A stretch of DNA of 64,000 nt from Marisa cornuarietis. Taxonomy: Eukaryota > Mollusca > Gastropoda > Architaenioglossa > Ampullariidae. Shown here one piece after another: positions 1 through 12,005 of the stretch; the stretch's first letter is position 1, and the number at the start of each line of letters is the position of its first letter. The stretch is from NCBI GenBank assembly GCA_004794655.1, contig SMMW01000609.1, positions 360,001 through 424,000 of the forward strand. Reading direction: 5' to 3'. Under the pieces are notes generated by a model, which ran no database searches, was not told the DNA's origin, and was given only the letters and a program-made list of their open reading frames with translations. The position numbers and the translations under genes are program-made.

Positions 1-95
1 GCTGACCACACCATCTAGCCACTGACCACACCATCCAGTCACTGACAACAGCCATCTAGTCACTGACAACACCATCTAGTCACTGACCACACTAG
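1..95. repeat. Short tandem repeat, about 20-bp unit
   Basis: Four to five imperfect copies of a unit of about 20 bases containing ACTGACCACACCATCTAG run from the window edge. The array probably continues to the left of the window. Confidence 0.7.
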
Positions 96-969
96 CCACA
101 ATCATTTGGCCATGGAACTCAAACCTGTCAGCCTGGCTGCTAGTGCACGAAGGGGGGGGGGGGTCAAGTATCTGCGTGAGGTGAGGAGGGGTGTCAGGGA
201 GTGCGTCGCACAGCTGCAGTAGTGCACTGTAAAACTGTACTGATGACTGTTAGAATTACATTAGCCGACAGGTGGCGCCAGTATCATCCCATGATGCTTT
301 ACTCTGCGCCCTCTCAACCTCTACCAGCTAGCCACCTGTTCACACCTTGAAACTGAAGAGAATACAGCGGGCTGTCGAGCTGGTGTTAGTGAACTGAGTG
401 GACAGTCGGTCAGTCAAGGCTTCCCAGTGTCTCCTGGGCTTGTCTCCCTTTCCCATATTAAATTGTTACTCCTCTCTTGTGTCTCCTTGGGTCGTCTCCC
501 TTTCCCTGACTGTCTTTTGGGTAAATCGCCCTTGATCAGGTTAATTTGCTACTGCAGTCAGTGTCTTCTGCACTTGTCTCCCTTTCTCTGATTAAATTGC
601 TACTCCTTCCTCCCAGTGTCTCACGGAGTCGTCTCCCTTTCCCAAGTTATTCTGATCTCCCCCCCCCCCGCACAGTTCCCTCGATAATTGTCCCCCCCCC
701 AACTTACCTGTGCACACCTGTACACAATTTTCTCACGAGTCTCGATGATGGACGGGATCCAACATTGCATGGCATTGTGAGAGCTGTGACATCACGTGAT
801 TTGCACGGTGCTGGTGGCACGAGACACGCGCCATGTTGGTCGTCTGTCGGACTCCTTTGTTCTCGGGTCCAACATGTGTTGACGCAACCATTGGTCATGG
901 GCATTGATTACCACCTGGGACCTTTCACCTCAAGAACAAAGTGAGAGAAAAGAGAGAGGAGAAAAGATT
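96..969. other. Unassigned sequence without a supportable gene
   Basis: I see a G run near 151, a C run near 660 and several similar TTGTCTCCCTTTCCC-type segments between about 430 and 640. No reading frame here has a recognisable domain or convincing splice sites. Confidence 0.5.
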
Positions 970-1290
970 AACTGGATTCCGTCTGTGACCTACTGTGTGA
1001 CCAATTGTGTGACCTACTGTGTAGCGAAAGTCCGTCTGGAACCTACTGTGTAACGATTGTCCGTCTGTCACTTAATGTGACCTGCTGTGTAGTTTAAGTC
1101 TGTCTGTGAGTTACTGTATAGCGGCTGCTGCGTTCTGTTACCTTCTGTGTCCGTCTGTGACTTAGTGTGACCTACTGTGTAGCAACTGTCCGTCTGTGAC
1201 TTAGTGTGACCTACTGTGTAGCAACTGTCCGTCTGTGACTTACTGTGTGACCTACTGTGTAGCAACTGTCCGTCTGTGACGTATCCTGTA
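970..1290. repeat. Minisatellite built on GTCCGTCTGTGAC
   Basis: Irregular tandem copies of about 36 to 45 bases share GTCCGTCTGTGACTT and GACCTACTGTGTAGC. Spacing varies, so this is an old, degraded array. Confidence 0.75.
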
Positions 1291-1369
1291 GCTATTGTGT
1301 CGGGGTTTAGTGTATCCCATAGTCATACTTTGATCTGTCACAACTTATTTCTTACTTGTGGAGTATCTA

Positions 1370-3005
1370 AGAGTGACATTTGGTCTGTGCAGTATAGTAT
1401 AGTGGCAATTAATCTGCGGAGTGTGATATAGTGACTGTATTAGTCTGTATCATATAGTGACTTATTGGTCCTTGGAGTATACTGAGTATTGGTCTGTGGA
1501 GTATAATATACTGGCTATAAGTGTGTAGAGTATTATATAGTGACTTATTGGTCTGTGAAGTATAATATACTGGCTATAAGTGTGTAGAGTATTATATAGT
1601 GACTTATTGGTCTGTGGAGTATAATATACTGAGTTTTGGTCTGTGGAGTATAATATACTGGCTATAAGTGTGTAGAGTATTATATAGTGACTTATTGGTC
1701 TGTGGAGTATCATATACTGAGTATTGGTCTGTGAAGTATAATATACTGGCTATAAGTGTGTAGAGTATTATATAGTGACTTATTGGTCTGTGGAGTATAA
1801 TATACTGAGTATTGGTCTGTGGAGTATAATATACTGGCTATAAGTGTGTAGAGTATTATATAGTGACTTATTGGTCTGTGGAGTATCATATACTGAGTAT
1901 TGGTCTGTGGAGTATAATATACTGGCTATAAGTGTGTAGAGTATCATATAGTGACTTATTGGTCTGTGGTGTATAATATACTGGCTATAAGTGTGTAGAG
2001 TATTATATAGTGACTTATTGGTCTGTGGAGTATCATATACGTAGTATTGGTCTGTGGAGTATAATATACTGGCTATAAGTGTGTAGAGTATCATATAGTG
2101 ACTTATTGGTCTGTGGATTATAATATACTGGCTATAAGTGTGTAGTGTATTATATAGTGACTTATTGGTCTCTGGAGTATCATATACTGAGTATTGGTCT
2201 GTGGAGTATAATATACTGGCTATAAGTGTGTAGAGTATCATATAGTGACTTATTGGTCTGTGGAGTATCATATACTGAGTATTGGTCTGTGGAGTATAAT
2301 ATACTGGCTATAAGTGTGTAGAGTATCATATAGTGACTTATTGGTCTGTGGAGTATAATATACTGGCTATAAGTGTGTAGAGTATTATATAGTGACTTAT
2401 TGGTCTGTGGAGTATCATATACTGAGTATTGGTCTGTGGAGTATAATATACTGGCTATAAGTGTGTAGAGTATCATATAGTGACTTATTGGTCTGTGGAT
2501 TATAATATACTGGCTATAAGTGTGTAGAGTACTATATAGTGACTTATTGGTCTGTGGAGTATCATATACTGAGTATTGGTCTGTGGAGTATAATATACTG
2601 GCTATAAGTGTGTAGAGTATCATATAGTGACTTATTGGTCTGTGGACTATCATATACTGAGTATTGGTCTGTGGAGTATAATATACTGGCTATTAGTGTG
2701 TAGAGTATCATATAGTTACTTATTGGTCTGTGGAGTATAATATACTGGTTATTGGTCTGTGGAGTATAATATACTGGCTATTAGTGTGTAGAGTATCATA
2801 TAGTGACTTATTGGTCTGTGGAGTATAATATACTGGCTATGTGTAGAGTATTATATAGTGACTTATTGGTCTGTGGAGTATCATATACTGGCTATAAGTG
2901 TGTAGAGTACTATATAGTGACTTATTGGTCTGTGGAGTATCATATACTGAGTATTGGTCCGTGGTGTATAATAAACTGGCTATAAGTGTGTAGAGTATCA
3001 TATAG
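1370..3005. repeat. Composite minisatellite, AT-rich
   Basis: The unit alternates segments around TGGTCTGTGGAGTATAATA, CTGGCTATAAGTGTGTAGAG and TATATAGTGACTTAT. Basic units of roughly 57 bases are interspersed with an extra 26-base segment holding ACTGAGTATTGGTCTGTGG. The array is open on the minus strand only because of its composition and repetition. I regard it as noncoding. Confidence 0.9.
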
Positions 3006-3007
3006 TG

Positions 3008-3300
3008 ACTGTATTAGTGTCGATAGTATTGATAGTGTCGATAGTGTTGATAGTGTGAATAGTATTCATAGTGTCGATAGTATTGATAGTCTTGATAGTG
3101 TCGACAGTGTTAGTAGTGTCAATAGCATTGATAGTGTTTATAGTGTCGATAGTGTTGATAGTGTGAATAGTATTGATAGTGTCGATAGTGCCGATAGTGT
3201 TAATAGTGTCAATAGCATTGATAGTGTCGATAGTGCCGATAGTGTTGATAGTGTTAATAGTGTCAATAGTATTGATAGTGTCGATAGTGCTGATATATCG
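3008..3300. repeat. Nonamer microsatellite-like array (GATAGTGTC family)
   Basis: About 30 copies of a 9-base unit alternate GATAGTGTC, GATAGTGTT, GATAGTATT and AATAGT variants. It directly abuts the preceding 57-base array, whose last units end in ATATAGTGACTG, so it may have grown from that array's TATAGTG segment. Nine is a multiple of three, so it reads as Ser-Val-Asp repeats, but no gene context supports coding. Confidence 0.85.
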
Positions 3301-5150
3301 ATGAAGGTGGCAGTCTTGCTGGCGCGTGTGGAAGCTCTGTGCGTGTGTGTGTGTGCGCGCGCGTACATACGTGCGTGTGCACTTGTGTGTTTGCGTCCTG
3401 GCAGGGAAGAGAGAGGAAGGTGGGGGAGAGATGGAGATTTATGGCCACGTGGAGACAATGGGGGGTGGGGCAGAAGGTCACATGACCAGAGCCTGGAGCC
3501 TGGCGTGCAGAACTGGTGTATATTACGATGACAATGGTGACAGGCCGGCAAGAGGAGATAACCAACGGACCCGCAAAAATCTCGCAGGCAGCGCAAGACA
3601 ACCATAGGGCTCCCCCTCCTCCCCCTCCCTCCCTTCCTCCCCTCCCACGCTGTAGTGACTTGCTATAAACAAAGGCGGTGCACGTTGGAAGGGTAGAATC
3701 CCGGGTGGCGGTCGGCCAGCCCCGTGGCGTGCGGAGGTCGCTGACTCACCGCGCGGCGAGAAGCGGCAATCCCGCCATGCATCAGAGACTACAATCTCAG
3801 ACATGATGCTGTCACTGCACGGCCCACCATCGCCCGAGTGTCGGGGTTTGGAGAAAGTTTGTTAGACTCATCAATAATTCCTAGAGAAGGCTCATTGTTA
3901 TTCTAATGGCCTTCTTTCTCTTTCCGCTTGTGTTGTGGTACAAGGCTTGGAAACTTTGTCTCCTGCGTTTTCGATTTCTAAATTGATTTATCTCGTACGC
4001 TTGTTCAGGTGGAGTGTTAGCTTTTGCCGCTACACCTTCGTTTTCCGCGGCTGCTTTCAATCAAAGCTTTTCACTCACGTTTGATCCCCCCACCCACCTC
4101 CCTCCGCGCCACAATGGTGAATACAACAGCACTGGCCACTCCTCCCAGCGCCAACAGCAACGACAACAACACGCAACGGTAACCAAGAACGCGTGTAGCT
4201 GTGGTCAGGGAAGGAACGACAAGTCATTACACTGGCGCGCGGACAAGATCACGTGACACACTGCGAGTTGATTGCTTTATAAACAACTCCAGGCCTCCAT
4301 CTTCTGCTGCCGTTTAGCTTCTCTTTCCATCAGCATGTGTCAGCGTATGTCAGTGTGTGTGTCAGCGTGTGTCAGTGAGTGTCAGCGTATGTCAGTGAGT
4401 GTGTCAGTGTGTCAGCGTATGCCTGCCTTGAAGATGACTTCCAGACTTCGGAGTTGATGGAAGGCGATGTCTGTGAAGCGGATCTCATTTCTCCATCTTG
4501 GTGCACATAGTGCTGCCAGCGCTGTCTTGACCTTCCTGACCTTACTCACTTGTCCTGAGGACGCGACATGCTACACTGGTGCTGCCATATGGGATCCTTT
4601 GTTTGTCTGCTGACATGTCAGCATGTCTCTCACAATGCATGTCTCTACACTTTCAGTCCTAAAGTTTTGAAGACATCCTCTTTGAAGATTTGACCAAAAA
4701 AAAAAATTCACGCTCCTGGCATCTACTGCGTGTCAAGGTCCAAGTGAGACGACATCCCAATGATCCCCACCACGGTGCCACAACAACAAACAAGCAGCTA
4801 CAATGCAAACGTTCGACAAAAACATCAGGACAAACCCGTATGTCAGTTTATAAAGTTGATATTCAAAGTCTATAAACCACAGCAAAGCTAATCGCCTTCC
4901 TCGATGTTTAACCCCAACATGGCTAAACTGACAAGCCAAGGACACGCCAAAGCACTGACACCATTGCACTGACACCATTGCACTGACACCATTGCACTCT
5001 AGTCACCTGACAGTTGCAGGAAACTATGAGCCATGGGGCAAAGCAGTCTTTGGTTTTCTCGCGTTATTCCGCGATCTTTGTCACAAGTATACTGCTCCGC
5101 TGTGGATGAAGACATCACTGTAGAATAGGCCTTGACCCCTGAACTCATGC
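3301..5150. other. Unassigned intergenic sequence
   Basis: Contains a GT/GC alternating run near 3339-3365, a pyrimidine-rich stretch near 3606-3650, a small GTCAGCGTATGTCAGTG repeat near 4330-4425, and three copies of GCACTGACACCATT near 4950-4990. I found no coding exon with domain support. Confidence 0.5.
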
Positions 5151-8100
5151 ACCACTCTGTCTAGTAACTAGATAGCTCTATACACCACTCTGTCTAGTAA
5201 CTAGGTAGCTCTATACACCACTGTGTCTAGTATCTAGGTAGCTCTATACACCACTCTGTCTAGTAACTAGATAGCTCTATACACCACTCTGTCTAGTAAC
5301 TAGGTAGCTCTATACACCACTCTGTCTAGTAACTAGATAGCTCTATACACCACTGTGTCTAGTAACTAGGTAGCTCTATACACCACTCTGTCTAGTAACT
5401 AGGTAGCTCTATACACCACTCTGTCTAGTAACTAGGTAGCTCTATACACCACTCTGTCTAGTAACTAGGTAGCTCTATACACCACTCTGTCTAGTAACTA
5501 GATAGCTCTATACACCACTCTGTCTAGTAACTAGGTAGCTCTATACATCACTGTGTCTAGTAACTAGATAGCTCTATACACCACTGTGTCTAGTAACTAG
5601 GTAGCTCTATACACCACTCTGTCTAGTAACTAGGTAGCTCTATACACCACTCTGTCTAGTAACTAGGTAGCTCTATACACCACTCTGTCTAGTATCTAGG
5701 TAGCTCTATACACCACTGTGTCTAGTAACTAGGTAGCTCTATACACCACTCTGTCTAGTAACTAGATAGCTCTATACACCACTCTGTCTAGTAACTAGAT
5801 AGCTCTATACACCACTCTGTCTAGTAACTAGGTAGCTCTATACACCACTCTGTCTAGTAACTAGGTAGCTCTATACACCACTGTCTGTCTAGTAACTAGG
5901 TAGCTCTATACACCACTCTGTCTAGTAACTAGGTAGCTCTATACACCACTCTGTCTAGTAACTAGGTAGCTCTATACACCACTCTGTCTAGTAACTAGGT
6001 AGCTCTATACACCACTGTGTCTAGTAACTAGGTAGCTCTATACACCACTGAGTCTAATAACTAGGTAGCTCTATACACCACTCTGTCTAGTAACTAGATA
6101 GCTCTATACACCACTCTGTCTAGTAACTAGGTAGCTCTATACACCACTCTGTCTAGTAACTAGGTAGCTCTATACACCACTGTGTCTAGTATCTAGGTAG
6201 CTCTATACACCACTCTATCTAGTATCTAGGTAGCTCTATACACCACTCTGTCTAGTAACAAGTTAGCTCTATACACCACTCTGTCTAGTATCTAGGTAGC
6301 TCTATACACCACTGTGTCTAGTATCTAGGTAGCTCTATACACCACTCTGTCTAGTATCTAGGTAGTTCTATACACCACTCTGTCTAGTAACTAGGTAGCT
6401 CTATACACCACTGTGTCTAGTATCTAGGTAGCTCTATACACCACTCTGTCTAGTAACTAGGTAGCTCTATACACCACTCTGTCTAGTAACTAGGTAGCTA
6501 TACACTGTGTCTAGTATCTAGGTAGCTCTATACACCACTCTGTCTAGTAAATAGGTAGCTCTATACACCACTGTGTCTAGTATCTAGGTAGCTCTATACA
6601 CCACTCTGTCTAGTAACTAGGTAGCTCTATACGCCACTGTGTCTAGTAACTAGGTAGCTCTATACACCACTCTGTCTAGTAACTAGGTAGCTCTATACAC
6701 CACTCTGTCTAGTAACTAGGTAGCTCTATACACCACTCTGTCTAGTCACTAGGTAGTTCTATACACCACTGTGTCTAGTAACTAGGTAGCTCTATACATC
6801 ACTGTGTCTAGTAACTAGGTAGCTCTATACACCACTGTGTCTAGTAACTAGGTAGCTCTATACATCACTGTGTCTAGTAACTAGGTAGCTCTATACATCA
6901 CTGTGTCTAGTAACTAGGTAGCTCTATACGCCACTGTGTCTAGTAACTAGGTAGCTCTATACACCACTCTGTCTAGTAACTAGGTAGCTCTATACGCCAC
7001 TCTGTCTAGTAACTAGGTAGCTCTATACACCACTGTGTCTAGTAACTAGGTAGCATTATACACCACTGTGTCTAGTAACTAGGTAGCTATACACCACTCT
7101 GTCTAGTAACTAGGTAGCTCTATACACCACTGTGTCTAGTAACTAGGTAGCTCTATACACCACTGTGTCTAGTAACTAGGTAGCTCTATACACCACTGTG
7201 TCTAGTAACTAGGTAGCATTATACACCACTGTGTCTAGTAACTAGGTAGCTATACACCACTCTGTCTAGTAACTAGGTAGCTCTATACACCACTGTGTCT
7301 AGTAACTAGGTAGCTCTATACACCAGTGTCTAGTAACTAGGTAGCTCTATACATCACTGTGTCTAGTAACTAGGTAGCTCTATACACCACTGTGTCTAGT
7401 AACTAGGTAGCTCTATACACCACTCTGTCTAGTAACTAGGTAGCTCTATACATCACTGTGTCTAGTATCTAGGTAGCTCTATACACCACTGTGTCTAGTA
7501 ACTAGGTAGCATTATACACCACTGTGTCTAGTAACTAGGTAGCTATACACCACTCTGTCTAGTAACTAGGTAGCTCTATACACCACTCTGTCTAGTAACT
7601 AGGTAGCATTATACACCACTGTGTCTAGTAACTAGGTAGCTATACACCACTCTGTCTAGTAACTAGGTAGCTCTAGACACCACTCTGTCTAGTAACTAGG
7701 TAGCTCTATACACCACTGTGTCTAGTAACTAGGTAGCTCTATACATCACTGTGTCTAGTAACTAGGTAGCTCTATACACCACTGTGTCTAGTAACTAGGT
7801 AGCTCTATACACCACTGTGTCTAGTAACTAGGTAGCTCTATACACCAGTGTCTAGTAACTAGGTAGCTCTATACACCACTGTGTCTAGTATCTAGGTAGC
7901 TCTATACACCACTCTGTCTAGTAACTAGGTAGCTCTATACACCACTGTGTCTAGTAACTAGGTAGCTCTATACACCACTGTGTCTAGTATCTAGGTAGCT
8001 CTATACACCACTCTGTCTAGTAACTAGGTAGCTCTATACACCACTGTGTCTAGTAACTAGGTAGCTCTATACATCACTGTGTCTAGTAACTAGGTAGCTC

Positions 8101-8545
8101 TATACACCACTGTGTCTAGTAACTAGATAGCTCTATACACCACTGTGTCTAGTAACTAGGTAGCTCTATACACCACTGTGTCTAGTATCTAGGTAGCTCT
8201 ATACACCACTGTGTCTAGTAACTAGGTAGCTCTATACATCACTGTGTCTAGTAACTAGGTAGCTCTATACACCACTGTGTCTAGTAACTAGATAGCTCTA
8301 TACACCACTGTGTCTAGTAACTAGGTAGCTCTATACACCACTGTGTCTAGTATCTAGGTAGCTCTATACACCACTGTGTCTAGTAACTAGGTAGCTCTAT
8401 ACACCACTGTGTCTAGTATCTAGGTAGCTCTATACACCACTGTGTCTAGTAACTAGGTAGCTCTATACACCACTGTGTCTAGTAACTAGGTAGCTCTATA
8501 CACCACTCTGTCTAGTCACTAGGTAGTTCTATACGCCATTCTGTT
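5150..8545. repeat. Large 33-bp-unit minisatellite
   Basis: About 100 tandem copies of a 33-base unit. The unit contains CTCTATACACCACTCTG followed by TCTAGTAACTAGGTAG. Common variants are CTCTG/GTGTG, AACTAG/ATCTAG and GGTAG/GATAG. A few units are shortened, for example GTAGCTATACACC. The core CTAGTAACTAG is one base pair short of a perfect palindrome. Variants are intermixed rather than in blocks, which suggests repeated unequal exchange. There are no spacers and no cas-like genes, so it is not CRISPR. Confidence 0.97.
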
Positions 8546-9235
8546 AGAAGTTCAACCAGCGACATCTGTTGTCTTCACGTGGCACGTGACAGTAGTCAGG
8601 TGCGCCGTGACGTCACCAGTCTAGACTGTATTTACAATCAAAAACCGTGAATGTCAAAGTAATTGGAGTTTTTCTGAGGAAACTCGAGAAATTAAATGCT
8701 GTACGGCGTCAGACAGTGAACAGCTTTCTCACAATAAGCAGAGCGGTGGCAGGGGGTCATTCTAACCATTACTTCATGCTCTAGTCTGCACGTGACGTCA
8801 CGTGATGCCTACATTATGGACGGTTTGTGGCAGACGCCGTGCTTACACAAGCATTTTATTACTGGCGGTGTCGGCCGGGCTCAGGCGGGGTCAGGCAGGG
8901 TCTGCTCACCTGGGAACTGTCTTGTCCAGAGATCTGCCAATTGATAGAGCAAGGGGCAGACTACTGTTCTGATGAGGGGCAGACTATTCCCACACATCAA
9001 GCTGTTGTGACGGTCAGGGGGGGACATCGTGGGCCTGTTATTCTACAAATGCCATAGATAGTGACCTCCCTTGTCTCTGAGCACATGTGCGTGCGCGCGC
9101 TCTGGCCTGCGTGCCGACTCTACACGATCTCCACATACATGGCGTGCGCGTGCACCTGTTCCCCGAAGATTCCCAGTGATCGGGTGTCTGCTGCCGTTAA
9201 TGATTACCTCAAGATTGTCTCATCTTTACTATACT
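8546..9235. other. Unique sequence between arrays, no supported gene
   Basis: A stretch rich in CACGTG and TGACGTCA motifs (near 8573-8622 and 8789-8804). A short open frame at 8827-9057 has no recognisable domain. The stretch may be regulatory; see the palindrome entry. Confidence 0.45.
8789..8804. promoter_or_regulatory. Perfect palindrome: E-box / CRE / E-box
   Basis: CACGTGACGTCACGTG is its own reverse complement. It superimposes two E-boxes (CACGTG) on a full cAMP-response element core (TGACGTCA). Known families that bind such cores are bHLH (USF/MYC-type) and bZIP (CREB/ATF/XBP1-type) factors. A second CACGTG-plus-TGACGTCA cluster lies at 8573-8617. The site is about 3.2 kb upstream of the first Toll-like receptor start. 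A regulatory role is inference. Confidence 0.35.
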
Positions 9236-9880
9236 GGAGGTAGTGATCACCACTATGGTACTAATTACTGTGATCGCCACTATAGTATTGTACTGAGAAT
9301 AGTGATCACCACTATGGTACTAATAACTGTGATCACCACTATAGTAGTGTACTGAGGATAGTGATCACCACTATGGTACTAATAACTGTGATCACCACTA
9401 TAGTATTGTACTGAGGACTGTGATCACCACTATGGTACTAATGACTGTGATCACCACTATAGTATTGTACTGAGGATAGTGGTCATCACTATGGTACTAA
9501 TAACTGTGATCACCACTATAGTATTGTACTGAGGACTGTGATCACCATTATAGTATGGTTCTGAAGACAGTGATCACCACTATAGTATTGTACCGAGGAT
9601 AGTGATCACCACTAAAATATGGTAATGAGAACAGTGATCACCATGATGATCTGATACGTAGGACAGTGATTACCACTATAGTATGGTACTGAGGGCAGTG
9701 ATCACTACTATGGTTTGTACTAAAACCAGTGATCACCACCATGGTATGGTACTGAGGAAAGTAATCACCAGTCTGGTGTACTGAGAACAGTGATCACCAC
9801 TATGGTTTGAACTAAGGCCAGTTATCCCCACCATAGTGTGGTACTGAGAACAGTTATCACCGCCATGGTGTGGTCCTGAG
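9236..9880. repeat. Degenerate minisatellite with GTGATCACCACTAT
   Basis: Roughly eleven to twelve diverged copies alternate GTGATCACCACTATGGTAC and ATCACCACTATAGTATTG segments (about 58-base double unit). Copies decay toward the right end, which suggests the array is old and inactive at that side. Confidence 0.85.
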
Positions 9881-10845
9881 GTGTCAGGTATCATTGTTAT
9901 TAGTTATTGACTGTGTCGTGATTAAGCTTACATTTTATAAGGATTAATGTGGAAGAACGAAAGAGCGTGAATGACGTCAGTTGTTCGGAAGACGTGTATG
10001 AGTGACGTAAAAAAGTGAAGGAAATGACGTGAGGGAGAGCGCGAGCAAGGAGTTAGTAGTCAGCTAGGAGAAGAGAGAGGTTTAGGACGGAAAGACAAGT
10101 AGAGTAGGAATTGTAAGAAGAATTTGTTGAGTAGGGTGTTTAGGAGTATATAGATGGATGAGGTGAGTAGGTATTCCTGTAGATATTCAGACAGGCAGGA
10201 CTCAAAGGTTAGGGATTTTATTATTTTAAAGTAATCTGGATGTAGGAATCGTTTTTTAACTGACTTTTCATTTGTGTATTTTTCTTGTTTTCTTCTGTTA
10301 TTCATACTTAGTAAAGCAGAGAGATTCGTTAGGCAAATCATTCTTTTCTGTTAATTTGTGTGAAAGAACACGTGTTTGTCAGTCTCCGTGTATGTGTTGA
10401 AAGGACTGAGTGACTGATACACCGCGCGGTGGTCGTGACACGAGGTCACCTGTTTAGGTTCTCAAAGCCTCTTTGTCTTGTGGGATTTATTTCGTTGTTT
10501 CATTCTCCATATTCTCAGGGTAAGTGCCGGGCGGCAGTGGGATTATGGGATGTGTCCTGTAGGTTCACCGGATTCAATCAGGGGGTGGGGTTTGGCTGCG
10601 CTGTCCAGTGAACAGGCTCACCACGTAGAAGAACAAGTTGGAGGTGTAGAGGTTGAAAGGCCACCATGTAGAAGTACAAGGGTTGATGTCGCTAGGAGGA
10701 GGAGGAGGAGGATACAGAAATTGTCTAGACTCTGGCTATGACGCCGCCATGGTTACCAGACAGATAGCTGCGAGCTCGTCCTATGTTGAAGCAGCAGCAA
10801 CACGCAATGCAAGAAAGCATGCAAACAATAATGTGCCCCGTACAC
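9881..10845. other. Unassigned sequence
   Basis: AT-rich to mixed sequence without recognisable exons. A GGA trinucleotide run lies near 10692-10710. No RNA gene or mobile element was recognised. Confidence 0.45.
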
Positions 10846-10846
10846 G

Positions 10847-10848
10847 TA

Positions 10849-10893
<45 letters not shown>

Positions 10894-11038
10894 GCATACA
10901 CTTTCACACACACACACATAGGCATACACTTTCACTCACACACACACATACACATACATAGGCATACACTTTCACACACACACACACATACATAGGCATA
11001 CACTTTCACACACACACACACACACACATAGGCATACA

Positions 11039-11083
<45 letters not shown>

Positions 11084-11556
11084 GCATACACTTTCACACA
11101 CACACACACACATAGGCATACACTTTCACTCACACACACACATACACATACATAGGCATACACTTTCACACACACACACACATACATAGGCATACACTTT
11201 CACACACACACACACACATAGGCATACACTTTCACTCACACACACACATACACACACATACATAGGCATACACTTTCACTCACACACACACATACACATA
11301 CATAGGCATACACTTTCACACACACACACACACACATAGGCATACACTTTCACTCACACACACACACACACACATACATAGGCATACACTTTCACTCACA
11401 CACACACATACACATACATAGGCATACACTTTCACACACACACACATACATAGGCATACACTTTAACACACACACACACACACATAGGCATACACTTTCA
11501 CACACATACATAGGCATACACTTTCACACACACACACACACACACATAGGCATACA

Positions 11557-11601
<45 letters not shown>

Positions 11602-11655
11602 GCATACACTTTCACACACACACACATACATAGGCATACACTTTCACACACACAT
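10847..11655. repeat. CA-rich compound satellite
   Basis: (CA)n tracts of variable length are punctuated about 20 times by TAGGCATACACTTTCAC. It is a compound array in which the dinucleotide part changes length while the punctuating 14 to 17 bases stay constant. It ends about 350 bp before the first Toll-like receptor start codon. Such alternating purine-pyrimidine tracts can adopt Z-DNA. Confidence 0.95.
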
Positions 11656-11963
11656 ACAGTACGATCCGTTATCCTACAGTAACTGTGCAGTCAGAGCAGT
11701 CTAGTCTGTTATCCTAGACCACAGTGGACGAGGGAAGCTCCTGTCGAGGACGTCTCTGGCAGCATCCCCAACTGTTCACATCTCTGTTGTTGGCAGTTTT
11801 CTCGTAGCAGGGGGACACGACCTGCAGGAGCCCGTCAAAGAGTTGCTGGCACGTGAAAGAGAGAGAGAGAGCTGTGTGTGTTGTTACTAAGAGCTGAGTA
11901 ATGGTATGAACAGTTTGAAAATGTCAACTGCTCACATTACCGAGCACTAATTCTGTGTTTCAG

Positions 11964-12005
11964 TGAGGTCACTGGTGGGGACTGCTCAAGTGGAGGTCGA
12001 GCACG
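11964..12005 (+). other. Probable 5' UTR part of first Toll-like receptor
   Basis: A pyrimidine-rich acceptor, ATTCTGTGTTTCAG, ends at 11963, just 42 bases upstream of the receptor start codon. This suggests an upstream noncoding exon spliced to this short leader. The base at -3 of the ATG is A, a good Kozak context. The upstream exon and promoter were not located. Confidence 0.4.

Noticed and set aside
546..944. A 132-codon open frame
   Set aside because: No recognisable domain, biased composition from C- and T-rich runs, no splice or promoter support.
1462..2985. Frames of Tyr/Ile/Ser-rich repeats
   Set aside because: Compositional frames through the AT-rich composite minisatellite.
3138..3607. 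Overlapping frames around the GT-rich stretch
   Set aside because: They combine the nonamer array and GT/CA tracts; no homology.
5150..8545. CRISPR array
   Set aside because: Units are contiguous with no unique spacers, and the window is eukaryotic.
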